From positions 473,155,501 to 473,219,500 of the forward strand of contig CM028130.1 of assembly GCA_016271365.2 (NCBI GenBank): DNA of 64,000 bases, read 5' to 3'. The position numbers and the translations under genes are program-made. The notes under the pieces are model-generated. The model had not been told where the DNA came from. It did no database searches and worked only from the letters and a program-made list of their open reading frames with translations. This document shows, one piece after another, positions 1 to 10,865 of the stretch; the first letter of the stretch is position 1, and the number at the start of each line of letters is the position of its first letter. This DNA comes from Neoceratodus forsteri. Lineage: Eukaryota; Chordata; Ceratodontiformes; Ceratodontidae.

Positions 1-1667
1 ACTGTTCTGCGTGGTCCCCAGAACTCAACCTGAGGGTCGAACAGATAAGCACTGTCAAGGAGACGTTAACCACCTGCTGCCAGAAGCAGCTGCCCTAAAG
101 GCATTGTCGTAGGTGTCCATAAAAGCTTAAACTGATTACTGGGCTATAAGCCCACAAAATGGAGCCTTAGATTCCAGAAGGCTCTTGGCCATTGCATTGA
201 GTGTGTTCCACAGGGTGTACTCATAGTGAGGAATGTAGGAACTCAAGATGTAGAAGTCTGCTTTGGTCCACAGATGAAGACTGAAATGTTATGGTGGACC
301 CCATATGCCTGAGGAAAAAGAACCGGAAAGAAGATCTTCCATCACACCGATACAGAAGACTTGCATTCCAGCCCATAAAATGAGTCATCCGCTGCGTCTT
401 CGAAAAAGTAGAATAGGGACAGACTCATCCAAAATACACTTCTACTCCAGAATAACCTCCAAAAGGCAGGTCTAGACCAGGAACACTGGAGATGTCGACA
501 CCTGGATCAGTGAAGAGTTCAGCACCATCCACGGCATTGGCGCCAGACCCGGCGCCACACCCGGTGCCGGACCCGACGCTAGACCTGGTGCCAGATCCGG
601 CTCCAGACCCCACGCCAGATCCAGTACTAAGGAATGTAGGAACTCAAGATGTAGAAGTCTGCTTTGGTCCACAGATGAAGACTGAAATGTTATGGTGGAC
701 CCCATATCCCTGAAGAAAAGAACTGGAAAGAAGATCTTCCATCACACTGATACAGAAGGCTTGCATTCTAGCCCATAAAATGAGTCATCTGCTGCGTCTT
801 CGACAAAGTAGAATAGGGAGAGACTCATCCAAATACACTTCTACCCCAGAATAACCTGTAAAAGGCAGGTCTAGATCAGGAACACTGGGGTGCCAGCACC
901 TGGATCGGTAAAGAGTTCAGCACCATCTGCGACATCGGCGCCAGACCCGGCACCATACCCGGTGCCAGACCTGGACCTAGACCCAATGCCAGATCTGGTA
1001 CCAGACCCAGCACCAGATCCCATGCCAGTCCATGTGCTAGATCCGGTGCAAGACCCGGGGTGAGATCCGGTGTCAGATCCAGTGTTACACTCGGCATCAG
1101 GTTTGGCACCACACCCAGCGCCACACCCAGCACCGGCACCACACATGGAACAGCACTACACATGGCACCAGAAATGCTTCTAGGCCTGAAGAAAAGGGGG
1201 AGAAGGAAAGCGGTACCTGTGCTGACCCCTGCAGGGAAAAAGGAGAGAGGAGTAGGCACAAGAAGTCAGCGTCGATGACGTTGGCACCAGAGAGGGCACC
1301 GCGCATGTCCTGGCCCAACCAACCTGGCGATGGCCCAGTGGCTCCGAGGCCCAAAAGCCCTGGAACTGGGTTCACTGGCCAGGACAACTGGGCAGATGCC
1401 ATACCCCTGCTCTAAAAGAGCAGCACAGAGGTGAAACTGCTCACTGGAACCCCATCGAGGACAGAGATGGGATCTGGTGTCGAAGATCATGGCTGCTAAG
1501 AGCAGAGGCACAGAGGAACCCACCGAAGTCAGTTCAGGCCTGCCGTTCTCTACCACCGATGTTCTCTGTGCAGACATACTAGAGGGCAACCTTGAGCGGT
1601 ACGGATTCTTCTTCTACTGACAGGAGAAAGAAGAGCTCGAGGTCAAGTGGAGCTGGATCCCAGAAAT
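1..1667 (-). mobile_element. Old DIRS-type retrotransposon (DIRS-0), left portion with decayed ORF1
   Basis: This stretch aligns by eye with the ORF1 (Gag-like) part of DIRS-A (around 5220-5290) and with 33660-34780: shared landmarks are the segment around 20-75 (gag-like, 'gagggtcgaacagataag') and the 230-300 segment. It reads on the minus strand and has no long frame of its own; the serine/glycine- or proline-rich short frames here come from simple GC-rich repeats. The copy is interrupted at about 1667 by DIRS-A and resumes at 7457, where its own right terminal repeat survives. It is a fossil; the assignment rests on similarity to the better preserved copies in the window. Confidence 0.72.
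230..1030. repeat. About 400-bp tandem duplication inside DIRS-0
   Basis: The sequence starting at 231 (gaatgtaggaactcaagatg) restarts at 632, and similarity continues through both copies, so two units of about 401 bp lie head to tail. Each ends in a GC-rich run of short repeats of the type ccagacccgg(c/t) (540-625 and 930-1030 onward). The related copy at 33880-34310 has only one unit, so the duplication is private to this copy. Confidence 0.82.
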
Positions 1668-1689
1668 GAAAATTACGTACCTACCGTAA

Positions 1690-1885
1690 TTCTTGATCTT
1701 CTTGGACGAGTCTCCACCACTCATTCACACTAGTGGGATTGGCGCCAGAGGCACTAGGACCCATCGGGAGCAAACTTTGCTGGAGGTCGGCCAGAGACGG
1801 CGCGAAAGCAGCGGCCCGAGCTGCAATCACTATCCCGACAACGACTCCCTCCAACCGCCAGTACCTTTTCACCAAGGAGGTGCAG
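1690..1885 (+). repeat. DIRS-A left inverted terminal repeat
   Basis: Starts ttcttgatcttcttggac and runs to about the ccaaccgcc segment; it is the imperfect reverse complement of 7272-7456. The extra outermost bases from about 1668 (aaaattacgtacctaccg) have no partner at the right end, the usual asymmetry of DIRS ends. Confidence 0.88.
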
Positions 1886-1971
1886 CGCAACTAACATAAA
1901 GTAAATCCAACCTTAAAAGCGGACATAAGATAGTCCGTATGACCCGTGTAAGAAGGGTCAGTAAAAAGTCC

Positions 1972-2950
1972 TCACGGCCCTATAAGATTTGAGGGTGAAG
2001 ACCAACACAGCAGTGAGCTCGGGGATGGAGGGTGGGCGTGTGAATGAGTGGTGGAGACTCGTCCAAGAAGATCAAAATTACGGTGAGTGCGTAATTTTCT
2101 TATCTTCCTGGACATAAGTCTCCACCACTCATACCTAGTGGAGAGTACCAAGCTGATAATCCCCAAAAGGGTGGCAGGAGAGCCAGAGCTCACGCGTCTA
2201 AGATAGAAGCCCATTAAGGATAGTTCTGCCGAATGAACATCCAGTGCATAATGCTTAACGAATGTATGCACTGAGCTCCAGGTGGTGGCGTTGCAGATAT
2301 CTGCAATTGGAACATTGTGAATCTCCGCTAAAGATGCCGCGACCGCCCTAGTAGAGTGAGCGTACACTCTACCCACCAATTTAACTTGAGCCATGGAGTA
2401 GCAATGTCGAAGGCATGCCACTAACCATGATGAAATGCATCTGATAGCGACAGGTTGACCCAGCCGGGTGTCACTGAAAGAAACAAACAGTTGCTGAGTC
2501 TTGCGAAAATTCTTGGTTCTATCTAAATAGAACCGCAAGGCTCTCTTAACATCCAAGGAATGAAGAGATTGTTCCCCTTCATTTTGGAAATTAGCGAAAT
2601 AAGAGGGAAGTACCAGAGGTTGGTTTAGATGGAATTCTGACACAACCTTGGGAAGAAATTTAGGATGAGTACGGAGAACTACCTTGTCTTTATGGAATAC
2701 AGTATCCGGAGGGTCCGTCCTCAGGCATAAATCTCGAGACCCTGCGGGCTGAGGTAATGGCCACCAGGAAGGCAGTCTTCCAGGTAAGAAATTTTAGCTC
2801 ACAGGTAGCTAGGGGCTCGAAAGGCTTCCGAGTGAGCATGTCCAGCACCAGGTTAATGTCCCAGGCTGCAACTGGACGCTTAACAGGGGGTCTGGTATGA
2901 AGAATCCCCTTAAGAAATCTCTTCACCATAGGAAGCTGAGCCAGAGTCAA
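1972..2950 (-). pseudogene. DIRS-A tyrosine recombinase (two frames)
   Basis: This is the integrase-equivalent of DIRS elements: a tyrosine recombinase that would insert the circular DNA intermediate. Two frames are needed. The upstream piece (2950-2690) has the N-terminal helical domain and the first catalytic arginine region (SARRVSRF). The downstream piece (2643-1972) carries LDVKRALRFYLDRT, then HSTR (the H-x-x-R box, just after VYA) and the nucleophile tyrosine in KHYALD. All four catalytic positions (R, H, R, Y) are therefore visible, but a frameshift lies near 2645-2690. The last part of the downstream frame runs on into the internal complementary region and is not real protein. Order and motifs match DIRS-B and DIRS-C. 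Confidence 0.9.
2041..2140. repeat. DIRS-A internal complementary region
   Basis: The first half (tgaatgagtggtggagactc then gtccaagaagatc) is the reverse complement of the outer left end (1690-1730). The second half (cttcctggacataagtctcc) is the reverse complement of the outer right end (7424-7456). So the two element ends are represented joined together here, as expected of the template used to complete the ends during DIRS replication. This single feature marks the element as DIRS rather than an LTR retrotransposon. Confidence 0.92.
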
Positions 2951-3350
2951 GGAAGAAACCGGCTCATGGGCGCTGAGATGGCACTAAGGTGAACTTTAAC
3001 TGTGAGTACTGGAGACCTGAGTTTGATAGGTCCAAAGATACTCCAGAACTTTGTCAGGAGGACAGGAAAGGATTCAAGAGGACTTTGCACACAGAGAAAA
3101 GCGTTTCCATTTGAGTGTCGTTTTGGTGGCGAGCTTCAGCGGCAGAAGGATGTCGAGACTCACGAGGCGTTGAACCGATTCACTTCTACCTCTTCAGGAG
3201 CCAAGCATGAAGGTGAAGTGATTTCAGGTGAGATGGACCAACGAACCCTGAATCAAAGATTGATTTGCAAGGAAGTGGTCTCGGAGAGGCTGCCAACATA
3301 CTGTTGAGCAGAGAAACCATAGTTGCCGAGGCCAGGAGGAGCAATGAGAA

Positions 3351-4259
3351 TCATTTTGGTCCCTGAGACTCGAACTTGAGGAGAACTCTCTGGATTAGAG
3401 GCGGTGGAAAGGCGTAAAAGCGTTTTGTCCACGCAGCCTGAGCGCATCCTGACAGAAAATGCCAGGCCCTGGATTTCTGGAGCAGAAGAGAGCAGTTTTC
3501 GTTGAGTGGGGATGCAAGGTCAGGTCTAGAGTCCCCACTCTTGAATGAGTGACCCGAGCTACGGCTGGATCGAGACCACTCGTGAGGGTATGCCTCCGTT
3601 CTGCTGGGGTGGTCTGCTAGATCGTTTTGTATACCTGGCAGATAAACCACCTGAATCAGAGACTTGTGCTCCAAGCACCACTCCCACACCCTCATTGCTT
3701 CCCTGCAAAGGTGGTAAGAATGAGCACCGCCTTGCTTGTTGATGTAATACATCACAGCTTTGTTGTCCATTTGAAGGAGAATGTTCTTGTGACAAAGGAT
3801 ATCCTTCAGAGCTCGGATCGCGTAGAGGACCGCTCTCATCTCCAGGACATTTATGTGGAGATGAGTTTCGAACTGAGTCCATACACCTTGAGTGTGAAGG
3901 GAGCGACAGTGAGCTCCCCATCCCATTAGCGATGCGTCTGTGGTGATGGAGATCTGATGATCCGGGGGAGCAAAGGGGAACCCTTCCAGGAGATTGCTCT
4001 CTTGAGTCCACCAGGTGAGAGACCTTCGAAGGGGCTCCGTCACCTTGATGGGATAAGACTGGGGGTGAGAGGTCAGAGACCACTGAGTGGAGAGCATCCA
4101 TTGGGTGGTTCTCATGTGCAACCGGGCGGGTACAGTGAACACCGAGGAAGCCATGAGGACCCAACATGCGTTGCATCGAGAGAGCTGTAACGATTGGTTC
4201 TCCCGATGTAACAGGCCATCTGAAGGATGTTGGGTCTTCTGTCCTCTGGAAGAAAGCAT
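3351..4259 (-). pseudogene. DIRS-A RNase H and downstream Pol region
   Basis: The 302-codon frame is the C-terminal Pol part. It has an RNase H start motif (TTDASLMGWGAH, with the first catalytic Asp), then NVLEMRAVLYAI (catalytic Glu), then MDNKAVMYYINKQGG (third Asp), then a late NDLADHPSR (fourth acidic residue). After that come the conserved FYAFPPP and LIQRVLLKF segments seen at the end of DIRS Pol. It follows the RT directly. The first 60 codons before the TDAS motif read through a connection domain. It is open across RNase H, although its junction with RT is broken. Confidence 0.88.
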
Positions 4260-4279
4260 CCGGAAGGAGGTGTCTAGGG

Positions 4280-5040
4280 CGTCCCTATGAAAGGAGCCTC
4301 TGGGAGGCTGCAGTTGTGATTTTCAAATTCAGCAGAATTCCCATGGGGCGTAAGAAGGCGAGAAGTCGTTGCCGGCTTCCAAAGTCCCTTGGCTGGAAGG
4401 GCTTGCTAAAAGCCAATCGTCCAGGTAGGAAACACTCAGAGTCCTATCTTCCTGAGATGCGCCACAGAACTGCACAACACTTTGTAAAACTGGCGCCGAG
4501 GATAGCCCAAAAGGCAGGACTCTGAACTGATACCCCAACCCAGAGCTACAAACCTGAGGAACTTGTGGTGTCGGGTGGATGGGATATGCTGGTAAGCATC
4601 CTGCATATCCAGGAAGGCCAGCCAGTCATGCTGATGCAGCAGGGGAACAGGGTACCTAGGAAATCATTTTGAATTTCTCCCAGGGAGAAATTTGTTTAAC
4701 CTTCTGAGGTCTAGAATGGGCGCATTCCCCAGATTTCTTTGGAACCAGGAAGTAATGGGAGTGAAACCTGTGCCATGGATCACGAGGGCACTAGTTCTAT
4801 TGCCCTGTTGTTAGAAGGCCTTGGATCTCGGCGGGAGGAGGTCTGACTGAGAGGCCGACAACCTGGGTTGTTGTCTGGGAGGACAACTGGGTTTCAAAAA
4901 TTGAGAGAATAACCTCAATTATCCGAGAGACCCATTTGTCCGTTATGGACTTCCACTGGTTGTAGAAGTACATCAGACGACCTCCCCGGAGGAGAAAGTT
5001 CCACCTCGGGCAATGTGGATGGAACTTGGGCCAGCAATTC
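4280..5040 (-). pseudogene. DIRS-A reverse transcriptase, fragmented
   Basis: The RT core survives in pieces. The 4538-4329 frame contains FRVLPFGLSSAP (RT block before the active site) and SYLDDWLLASPS, the YxDD catalytic motif followed by the DIRS-typical W-L-L. Upstream sequence to about 5040 is in shifted frames with stops. DIRS-B and DIRS-C RTs carry the matching motifs FRAMPF.LTSAPRVFTK and YLDDWLIVG, which confirm the reading. Not functional. Confidence 0.85.
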
Positions 5041-5171
5041 ATAAGGTGGCGCTGGGGCTTTAGGCCTGCGCTTCTGCTGCGCTTTCTTTTGAGGTTGGGC
5101 AGGTTGGCTTTTATGGAAGCTTCCCTGCCTCTGCTCCCGAAAGGACTGACGACTATGAAACTGACGTCTGT

Positions 5172-7082
5172 TCACATGCCCCAGACGGAGCAGGCGGAGG
5201 TCTGGCCAACAATGGCTGACCTAGTCTTCTGAGTGGCCTCTAAGGCTTGTTCCACCTGAGGGCCGAAAAGAAAGGAGCCATCAAAGGGCAGCGCCATTAC
5301 CTGCTGCTGAGCATCATTCATGAAGCCAGAAGTACGCAGCCAGGAATGGCGCCGAGTACAAATACCTGTGGCTGCTGAGCGAGAAGCAGTGTCGAAAGCG
5401 TCCATAGTGGCTTTGACCTGTTGGTTATTGGACTCAATACCTCTAGTAACGGTGAGAAGAAGCTCTGACTTGGAGTCCGAATCCGGAAGAGCTTCAACCA
5501 TTCTTTCAAAGAGTGCCACAGGATATACTCATACTGAGAAAATAGCCTTGATAACTGGCAATCGCATACTTAGAGATGAGGCAGCAAGACTCAATCACCT
5601 ATATGTATCAATCTTACGAGACTCTTTGTTAATAGGTCGAGCTGTAGTAGTTTGAGGAAGAAACGACCTTATCATTCTCTGCCAGGACTACAATAGGATC
5701 CAAAAGGCTTGGGATGCCAAATGGGACGATCCTTGGGAGCTGAATACTTCTTATCAATGGATTTAGCCACTGAGGGAATAAGAGCAGGATTATTCCATAC
5801 CATTTGAGACAGCATCTCGAAGGAAGGCAGGATCGGAGGAGTCAAATCCGTAGGGATCTCCGAGGCATGAAGGTATTGGAGTCTTAATATCTTCCCAGGA
5901 TCGATGTCTGTAGTCTGGAGAGAAAGAGTGGATCTCAGGTTCTTCAACAGAGACTTAAAGGACAGGTCCTCGACCACAGGCTCTGTAGCAAAAAGATCCT
6001 GTTTCCTCACTTCATCACCCAACGAAGGTCTGGGTCAGGCTCAACATCATCTCCTGATGGTCCAGGAAGGACTGTTTGGACAGGAAAGGGTGAAAATTAG
6101 GAGAGGAGGAAATAGCAGAGAAACAAGGAGAGTCCCGAGGGCCCCAGCGCCGAGAAGGCAAAGCAGGTTGAAGCGGCACACAGAGGACGCAGCGCCGAAG
6201 GCCGCAGCTGGCACATAAGCGGCGCCGACCAGCGGTAGCCAAGCAGCGGCACCGCGCGCCGCCGCCAGCAACCAGGCGCGCCGCCAGACCAAGCGCCGCC
6301 AGATCAACGGCGCCGCCAGATCAAGCGGCACGCCGCCGCCAGACCAGCGGCACCGCCAGCAGGCGCCGCCGACCATGACGCCACGGGCAGCGCCGCAGAC
6401 GTGCCGCAAGGCTAAGCCGGCACAGCGGCGCCGACAAGCCGACAGACCCGCGGAAGGTGCGGGCATGGGACCTGGAAAGCTAGAAGGAAAAAACCAGGAG
6501 ATAAGGGCATCGGTGTGGCCCCTGCACGCAGCCATGTGAGGAAACACCTAAGCGCGGAGTCACCGGCACCGAAGAAGGCGCCGCGCGACTAGGAAGGTCC
6601 AACCGCCCTACCCGATCGCCGGAGGAGCCCGGGGGCTCCGTGGCATCCGAGCCAGGCAGGAGAACCAACCTCCGAGCCCATCGCTCCATAAGAGCAGCCC
6701 ACTGATGAAACTGCTCATCTGGAGCCCTACTTATAGGCGGGAAGGGGCTCTGATGTCGATGACGACGATCACCGGCAGTTGGCGACTCCAAAGAAGGAGA
6801 ACGGCAACTAGCAGCGATAACCAACCGTCGGCGTGCAGACATACCGAAGGCGACCTCGTGATGCCTTCTCTTTTTGACCTGTGGGCGAAGAAGAGCTCGA
6901 GGCCGAACGGTGCCGAGAATGCGACCATTTATTTTTATGCCGGCGGGGGGACCGCCCATCCCCTGGGCATCGGACTGACCGTTGTCGGAACCCCGCTGAG
7001 GAGAAGGAGGCTGACCGGACCCAGCCCGGCTGACTGAACAGCTTTCATACGAAGTCTCCCTACCGTCACCTGACCTGCTCAT
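5172..7082 (-). pseudogene. DIRS-A ORF1 (Gag-like), fragmented
   Basis: ORF1 of DIRS elements sits upstream of Pol and is assumed to be the structural protein. It survives in three frames: 7082-6480 (N-terminal, Arg/Ser/Pro-rich), 6022-5672 and 5519-5172 (C-terminal: AFDTASRSAATGI and FGPQVEQALEATQKT). The C-terminal part matches the same region of DIRS-B (VQFHAAVD, 42170) and DIRS-C (59500-59580). The GC-rich 6220-6480 segment is a short-period expansion of cgccg/cagcgg units that breaks the frame. I see no zinc knuckle here, unlike in DIRS-B, -C and DIRS-3. Confidence 0.75.
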
Positions 7083-7271
7083 GGTCGACTCCGTCCAGTA
7101 GGCCGAGACTTCTTCAAGTAAGTTAAATTTAAAATATTAGAAATATTTAACGAAAATAGAATAAATTAAGCGATACTACTATCGTGATAATGTTACAAAA
7201 TAAACTTCAAAAACTATGCTAGTTTGAAGTTTGACTCGGCAAGCGGTGACGTCGTCACTGAAGCGCACTCG

Positions 7272-7456
7272 ACGGCGGGAAAAAAGGAACTGAGGCGGTT
7301 GGAGGGTCGTCGCCGGGATAGTCATTGCTGCTCGAGCCGCTGCTCGTCTCTCGCGCCGATCCTCCAGCAAAAAGTTTGCTCCCGATGGGTCCTCTTGCCT
7401 CCGGCGCTAATCCCACTAGTGTGAATGAGTGGTGGAGACTTATGTCCAGGAAGATC
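7272..7456 (-). repeat. DIRS-A right inverted terminal repeat
   Basis: The reverse complement of this segment matches 1690-1885, including ggcgctaatcccactagtg at 7403-7421 against cactagtgggattggcgcc on the left. It ends at about 7456 with ccaggaagatc. Confidence 0.88.
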
Positions 7457-8008
7457 CTCTACTTTTGTGCTTCAGGTGGACTGTCCCCCCCGAGCAGCAG
7501 ACTGCCCATGGTCAGACCACCCTGTGCAAAGGGCAGCAGATCGGACACAGCCCTGCTGCCATAACAGCTTTCAAATGAAGTCTCCCTACCGTCACTGCTA
7601 TTGTCTAAAGTCGACTCTGTTGATGGTAGGCTGAGAAGTTCTTCTTCTTCTTCTTCATCATCTTCTTTTTGTTTTTTTAAATAAGAAAAGAGCGCTTAAA
7701 CTGGTAAGTTAAATGAATACTGAATGGCTATAGCTGCCGTCATATAGACAAAGACTTGACTCCTGGCAGGCGAGCAATGTCATCATCAAAGCACACTTGA
7801 CGGTGGGAGAAAAGGAACTGAGGCAGTTGGAGAGTCAATGTCGAGATAGCCTATATGGGGCATGCCAGTCTTGCAGTGCCGTGCATGCGCGGTCCTATCC
7901 TGGCGCCGACCCTCCTGAAGATTTTTGGCTCCCACGGGGTCCTAGCACCTTCGGCATACTCCCATTAGTGTGAATGAGTGGTGGAGCCTTTCAGTCCAGG
8001 AAGATCAA
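7457..8008 (-). mobile_element. DIRS-0 right portion with its right terminal repeat
   Basis: Sequence 7559-7640 (aacagctttcaaatgaagtc) repeats, with differences, 7036-7110 of DIRS-A, and 7770-8006 repeats the DIRS-A right terminal repeat, ending gtgtgaatgagtggtggag then ccaggaagatc. This is the continuation of the copy at 1-1667; the two halves were separated by DIRS-A. A short (ttc)n tract lies at 7640-7675. Confidence 0.8.
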
Positions 8009-8009
8009 G

Positions 8010-8635
8010 AGCAAGTGGTAAATAATCAGACTTCAGAAACTGAGGAACAAGAGACACTAGAGAAAGAATGCACAGGGGTGTCAAATGGTATCAAGCAAGT
8101 TTATGTATTGGGCAATTCTATACTCAAATACACAGACAGAGATACAGCTAGGAGCAACAAAGAAAATATCACCACTTGCTACTTTTCAGCAGCTAGAATA
8201 AGTGATGTTAAAAATTTTTTACCGGCCATCATTAAGGAAAAGGACAACTCATCAGCTGTTATAATACACTTGGGTACAAATAACATAGTGAACCAGAGTG
8301 TTACAGACATTACTGAAGAATTTAAAAGCATAAAGGAAGAAGCTAAAAAATTGAAATGTAGGCTTTTTATTTCTGAGATACTCCCCGTCCCCATTTCTGA
8401 GCTATTCCCCATCCCCCGAGCAACTGTTGCAAGGGCAGAAAAAATAAAGATGATTAACAACTGGTTAAGACATTGGACATTATTAGAGGATATTAAATGC
8501 ATTACACATTGGGAATAATTTTCTGAAAAACGGCTTTTATATATTATGGGTGGATTGTACCTAAACAAAACAGATAGTAGAAAATTGGGAATTAGAATTA
8601 AACAAGTTATCGATGGTTGTTTAAACTAAACCAGA
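8010..8635 (+). pseudogene. LINE ORF1 fragment with SGNH-esterase-like domain
   Basis: Frame 7970-8518 reads QVYVLGNSILKYTD (the GDS block with Asp changed to Asn), then HLGTNNI (the GTND block) and SEILPVP. A late DGLYLNKTDSRKLG-like stretch lies in another frame near 8545-8600. These are the blocks of the SGNH/GDSL esterase domain found in ORF1 of some CR1 elements; the intact 20565-21539 ORF1 shows the same order. The first 15 or so codons of the frame are DIRS-0 terminal repeat, so the apparent start is not genuine. Confidence 0.75.
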
Positions 8636-8729
8636 AGGGGAGAATGAGAAAGTGTACAATGCAACCACAAAGAAGTCCTCTGAAAAAAAAAAACAAGACA
8701 TCTTCAAATAAAATCACAAATGGGTTAAG

Positions 8730-10865
8730 GTATGGGCATTAAATGCTCAAAGACTGAATAGCAAATACAACATCTGAGTTAGATATCCTACTACAAAAAT
8801 AGGATGTAGATATATGTACCTTCACAGAAACCTGGTGGGATACTGAAACCACATGGAATAAAAATATTGATAGGTATACACCTTATACAAGAGATAGAAG
8901 TGGAAAAAGGGAGAGGAAGTAGCAGTCTATACAAAAAACATGCTTAACTGTAGGATGCATGATACAGGGGAAAACAAGTTAAATACTGAATCACTATGGG
9001 TTACTGTAGAAATGCAGTCTGTTAAAAAAATGTATGTTGGAGTTTTGTATAGGGCACCAAACACAAGTATAGAAAAAGACACAGAAATTCACAAACAAAT
9101 TACACAGATGGCAGAAAAAGAGAACATTATAGTAACGGGGGATTTCAATTACCCACATATGGACTGGAGTAACACAGTGTCACACGTTACAGTTGAAAAA
9201 CAATTCATAGAAACATTAAAGCTTGTTAATCTATATCAGATGGTTCTTGAACCAACTAGAGGGTTCAATGGACTAGATCTGGTAATAACCAATGAGGAAG
9301 ATTTGGTTAAAGATATAAATACCAGAGTAAGCTTACCAGACAGTGACCATAGCACAACAGAATTTAATATCAAGGTGGATAGTGTTAATGTAAAAGGATC
9401 TGCAATAATTAAGAACTATAATAGAGCTAATTTTCAGAAAATGAGATTAGAATTATCTAAATGGGAATGGGAGAAGGCATTCAATAACAAAAACATACAA
9501 GAGATTCGGGACTGCTTTAAGCATACACTGTTACATCTAGAATAAAAATGTGTACCTAACAAAACAAATATACAACAGAAAAGGCAGTTTGCCCATGTGG
9601 TGCCCTCACAAGATTCTAAAGCAGAGCAATAGGAAAAAAATGCATTTGTCAAAATGAAAAAATTACCAAACAGAGGAAAACGTTGCAACGTATAAAAAAA
9701 GAACTCAAAATGCTGAAAAAGATGATTTTTAGTGACAGGAATAAATTAGAATTCAATATTACACATAGAAAGGTCAATGGTAAAAGCTTTTATTCATAGA
9801 TAAACAATAATAGATGCAGCAGTACACAAATAGGGCCAATTGTAGACAAGGGTGAAGAAATTAACACACTGATAGGGATGGCAAATACCTTTAATGACTA
9901 TTTTTGTACAGTGTTTAAAAAGAAAATGACAAAAAGTCATACTCTCGAGGAACATAAATATTTAGACCTATCATTATTTATTTGTGCTGCAGAAGTGGAA
10001 AGTTTAATAGTTAAATTCAAAGTAAATAAGTCATCTGGTCCAGATTCCCTATACTCAAGGTTCCTGAAGGAGACAAAAATCTAATCTCACAACCATTGGC
10101 CTATTTGCTAAACATCTCCTTTTCTTCCAGAGAAGTGCCTAATGATTGGAAATCAGCTATTGTTGTACTATTAGTTAAGAAAGGCAATAGAGCAGAAAAA
10201 TCAAATTATAGACCTATCAGCCTAACATTGATTATATGCAAAATGGCAGAAACCTTTCCTAAAACTAAGCTTGAGGGGAACTTGAATAAAATAGGCCATA
10301 GGGACGTCAAACAACATGGGTTTCATAGGAACAGGTCCTGTATTACAAATCAGTTATGTTTCTATGAACAAGTGAATAAAAATATAAACAATAACATTGC
10401 AGTAGATGTACTTTGCTTGGACCTACAAAAGACCTTCGATAAAGTTCCCAACAAATTATTAATTTTTAAACTAGCAAAAAATAGGAGTGGATATAATATA
10501 ATGGATATTGGTCAGATGGATTGGTAATTGGTTGCAGGAGAGAAGGCACTGAATAAGCAAAAGGGGAAATTAGAAGAAGGTGAAGTCACTAGTGGGGTGC
10601 CACAGGGCTCCATTTTGGGACAAGTGCTGTTTGGTCTCTTCATTATTGACATACAACATGGCATCGATAGTTGGCTGGTGAAATTCGCCAATGATATAAA
10701 ACTAGGGGGGCCAGTAGACACCATTAACAACATCAACAAATTAAGAATGGACCTGGGTCAAATAGAAAAATGGGCGGCAGAAGATAGTATGCAGTTCAGT
10801 GCAGATAAATGCACAGTTTTACATATGGGAAAAAATAATGAAAGGAATGAATACCACATAACCTA
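8730..10865 (+). pseudogene. LINE ORF2: endonuclease and reverse transcriptase, fragmented
   Basis: The endonuclease part starts near 8740 (ALNAQ, then TETWWD with the catalytic Glu around 8825) and continues in the 201-codon frame 8940-9545 (VGVLYRAPN, TGDFNYPHMDWSN, SDHSTTEF: the GDFN and SDH blocks of APE-type nucleases). The RT follows at 9878-10865 in several frames: SSGPDSL, NYRPISLT, VPQGSILG and FANDIKLGG. The last is the FADD catalytic box with the first catalytic Asp replaced by Asn, so the enzyme would be dead even if the frames were joined. Confidence 0.82.

Larger units (their letters stand above)
1668..7456 (-). mobile_element. DIRS-type tyrosine-recombinase retrotransposon, nearly full length (DIRS-A)
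   Basis: Order on the minus strand is ORF1 (7082-5172), reverse transcriptase (about 5040-4280), RNase H (4259-3351), tyrosine recombinase (2950-1972). Inverted terminal repeats lie at 1690-1885 and 7272-7456, and an internal complementary region at 2041-2140 matches the outer ends of both. This set (tyrosine recombinase instead of a DDE integrase, inverted repeats, internal complementary region) defines DIRS1-like elements, which are thought to integrate from a circular intermediate without target duplication. All ORFs carry stops or frameshifts, so it is inactive. It sits inside an older DIRS copy of related sequence. Confidence 0.93.
8009..10865 (+). mobile_element. CR1-group LINE, decayed
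   Basis: A non-LTR retrotransposon remnant: an esterase-type ORF1 domain (8010-8635), then an apurinic-type endonuclease and a reverse transcriptase (8730-10865). It begins just after the DIRS-0 right end and stops abruptly at about 10865, where an L2-like LINE starts in the middle of its own reading frame. The A-rich base composition differs from the CR1 copy at 17791-22430, so this is a different and older subfamily. Confidence 0.85.

Noticed and set aside
425..1259. Gly/Ser- and Pro/Asp-rich frames on both strands
   Set aside because: Products of short GC-rich repeats in the DIRS-0 ORF1 remnant; the same frames appear in either sense.
6047..6547. 166-codon Ala/Arg-rich frame
   Set aside because: Arises from the cgccg/agcggc expansion in DIRS-A ORF1; wrong frame relative to the conserved ORF1 blocks.
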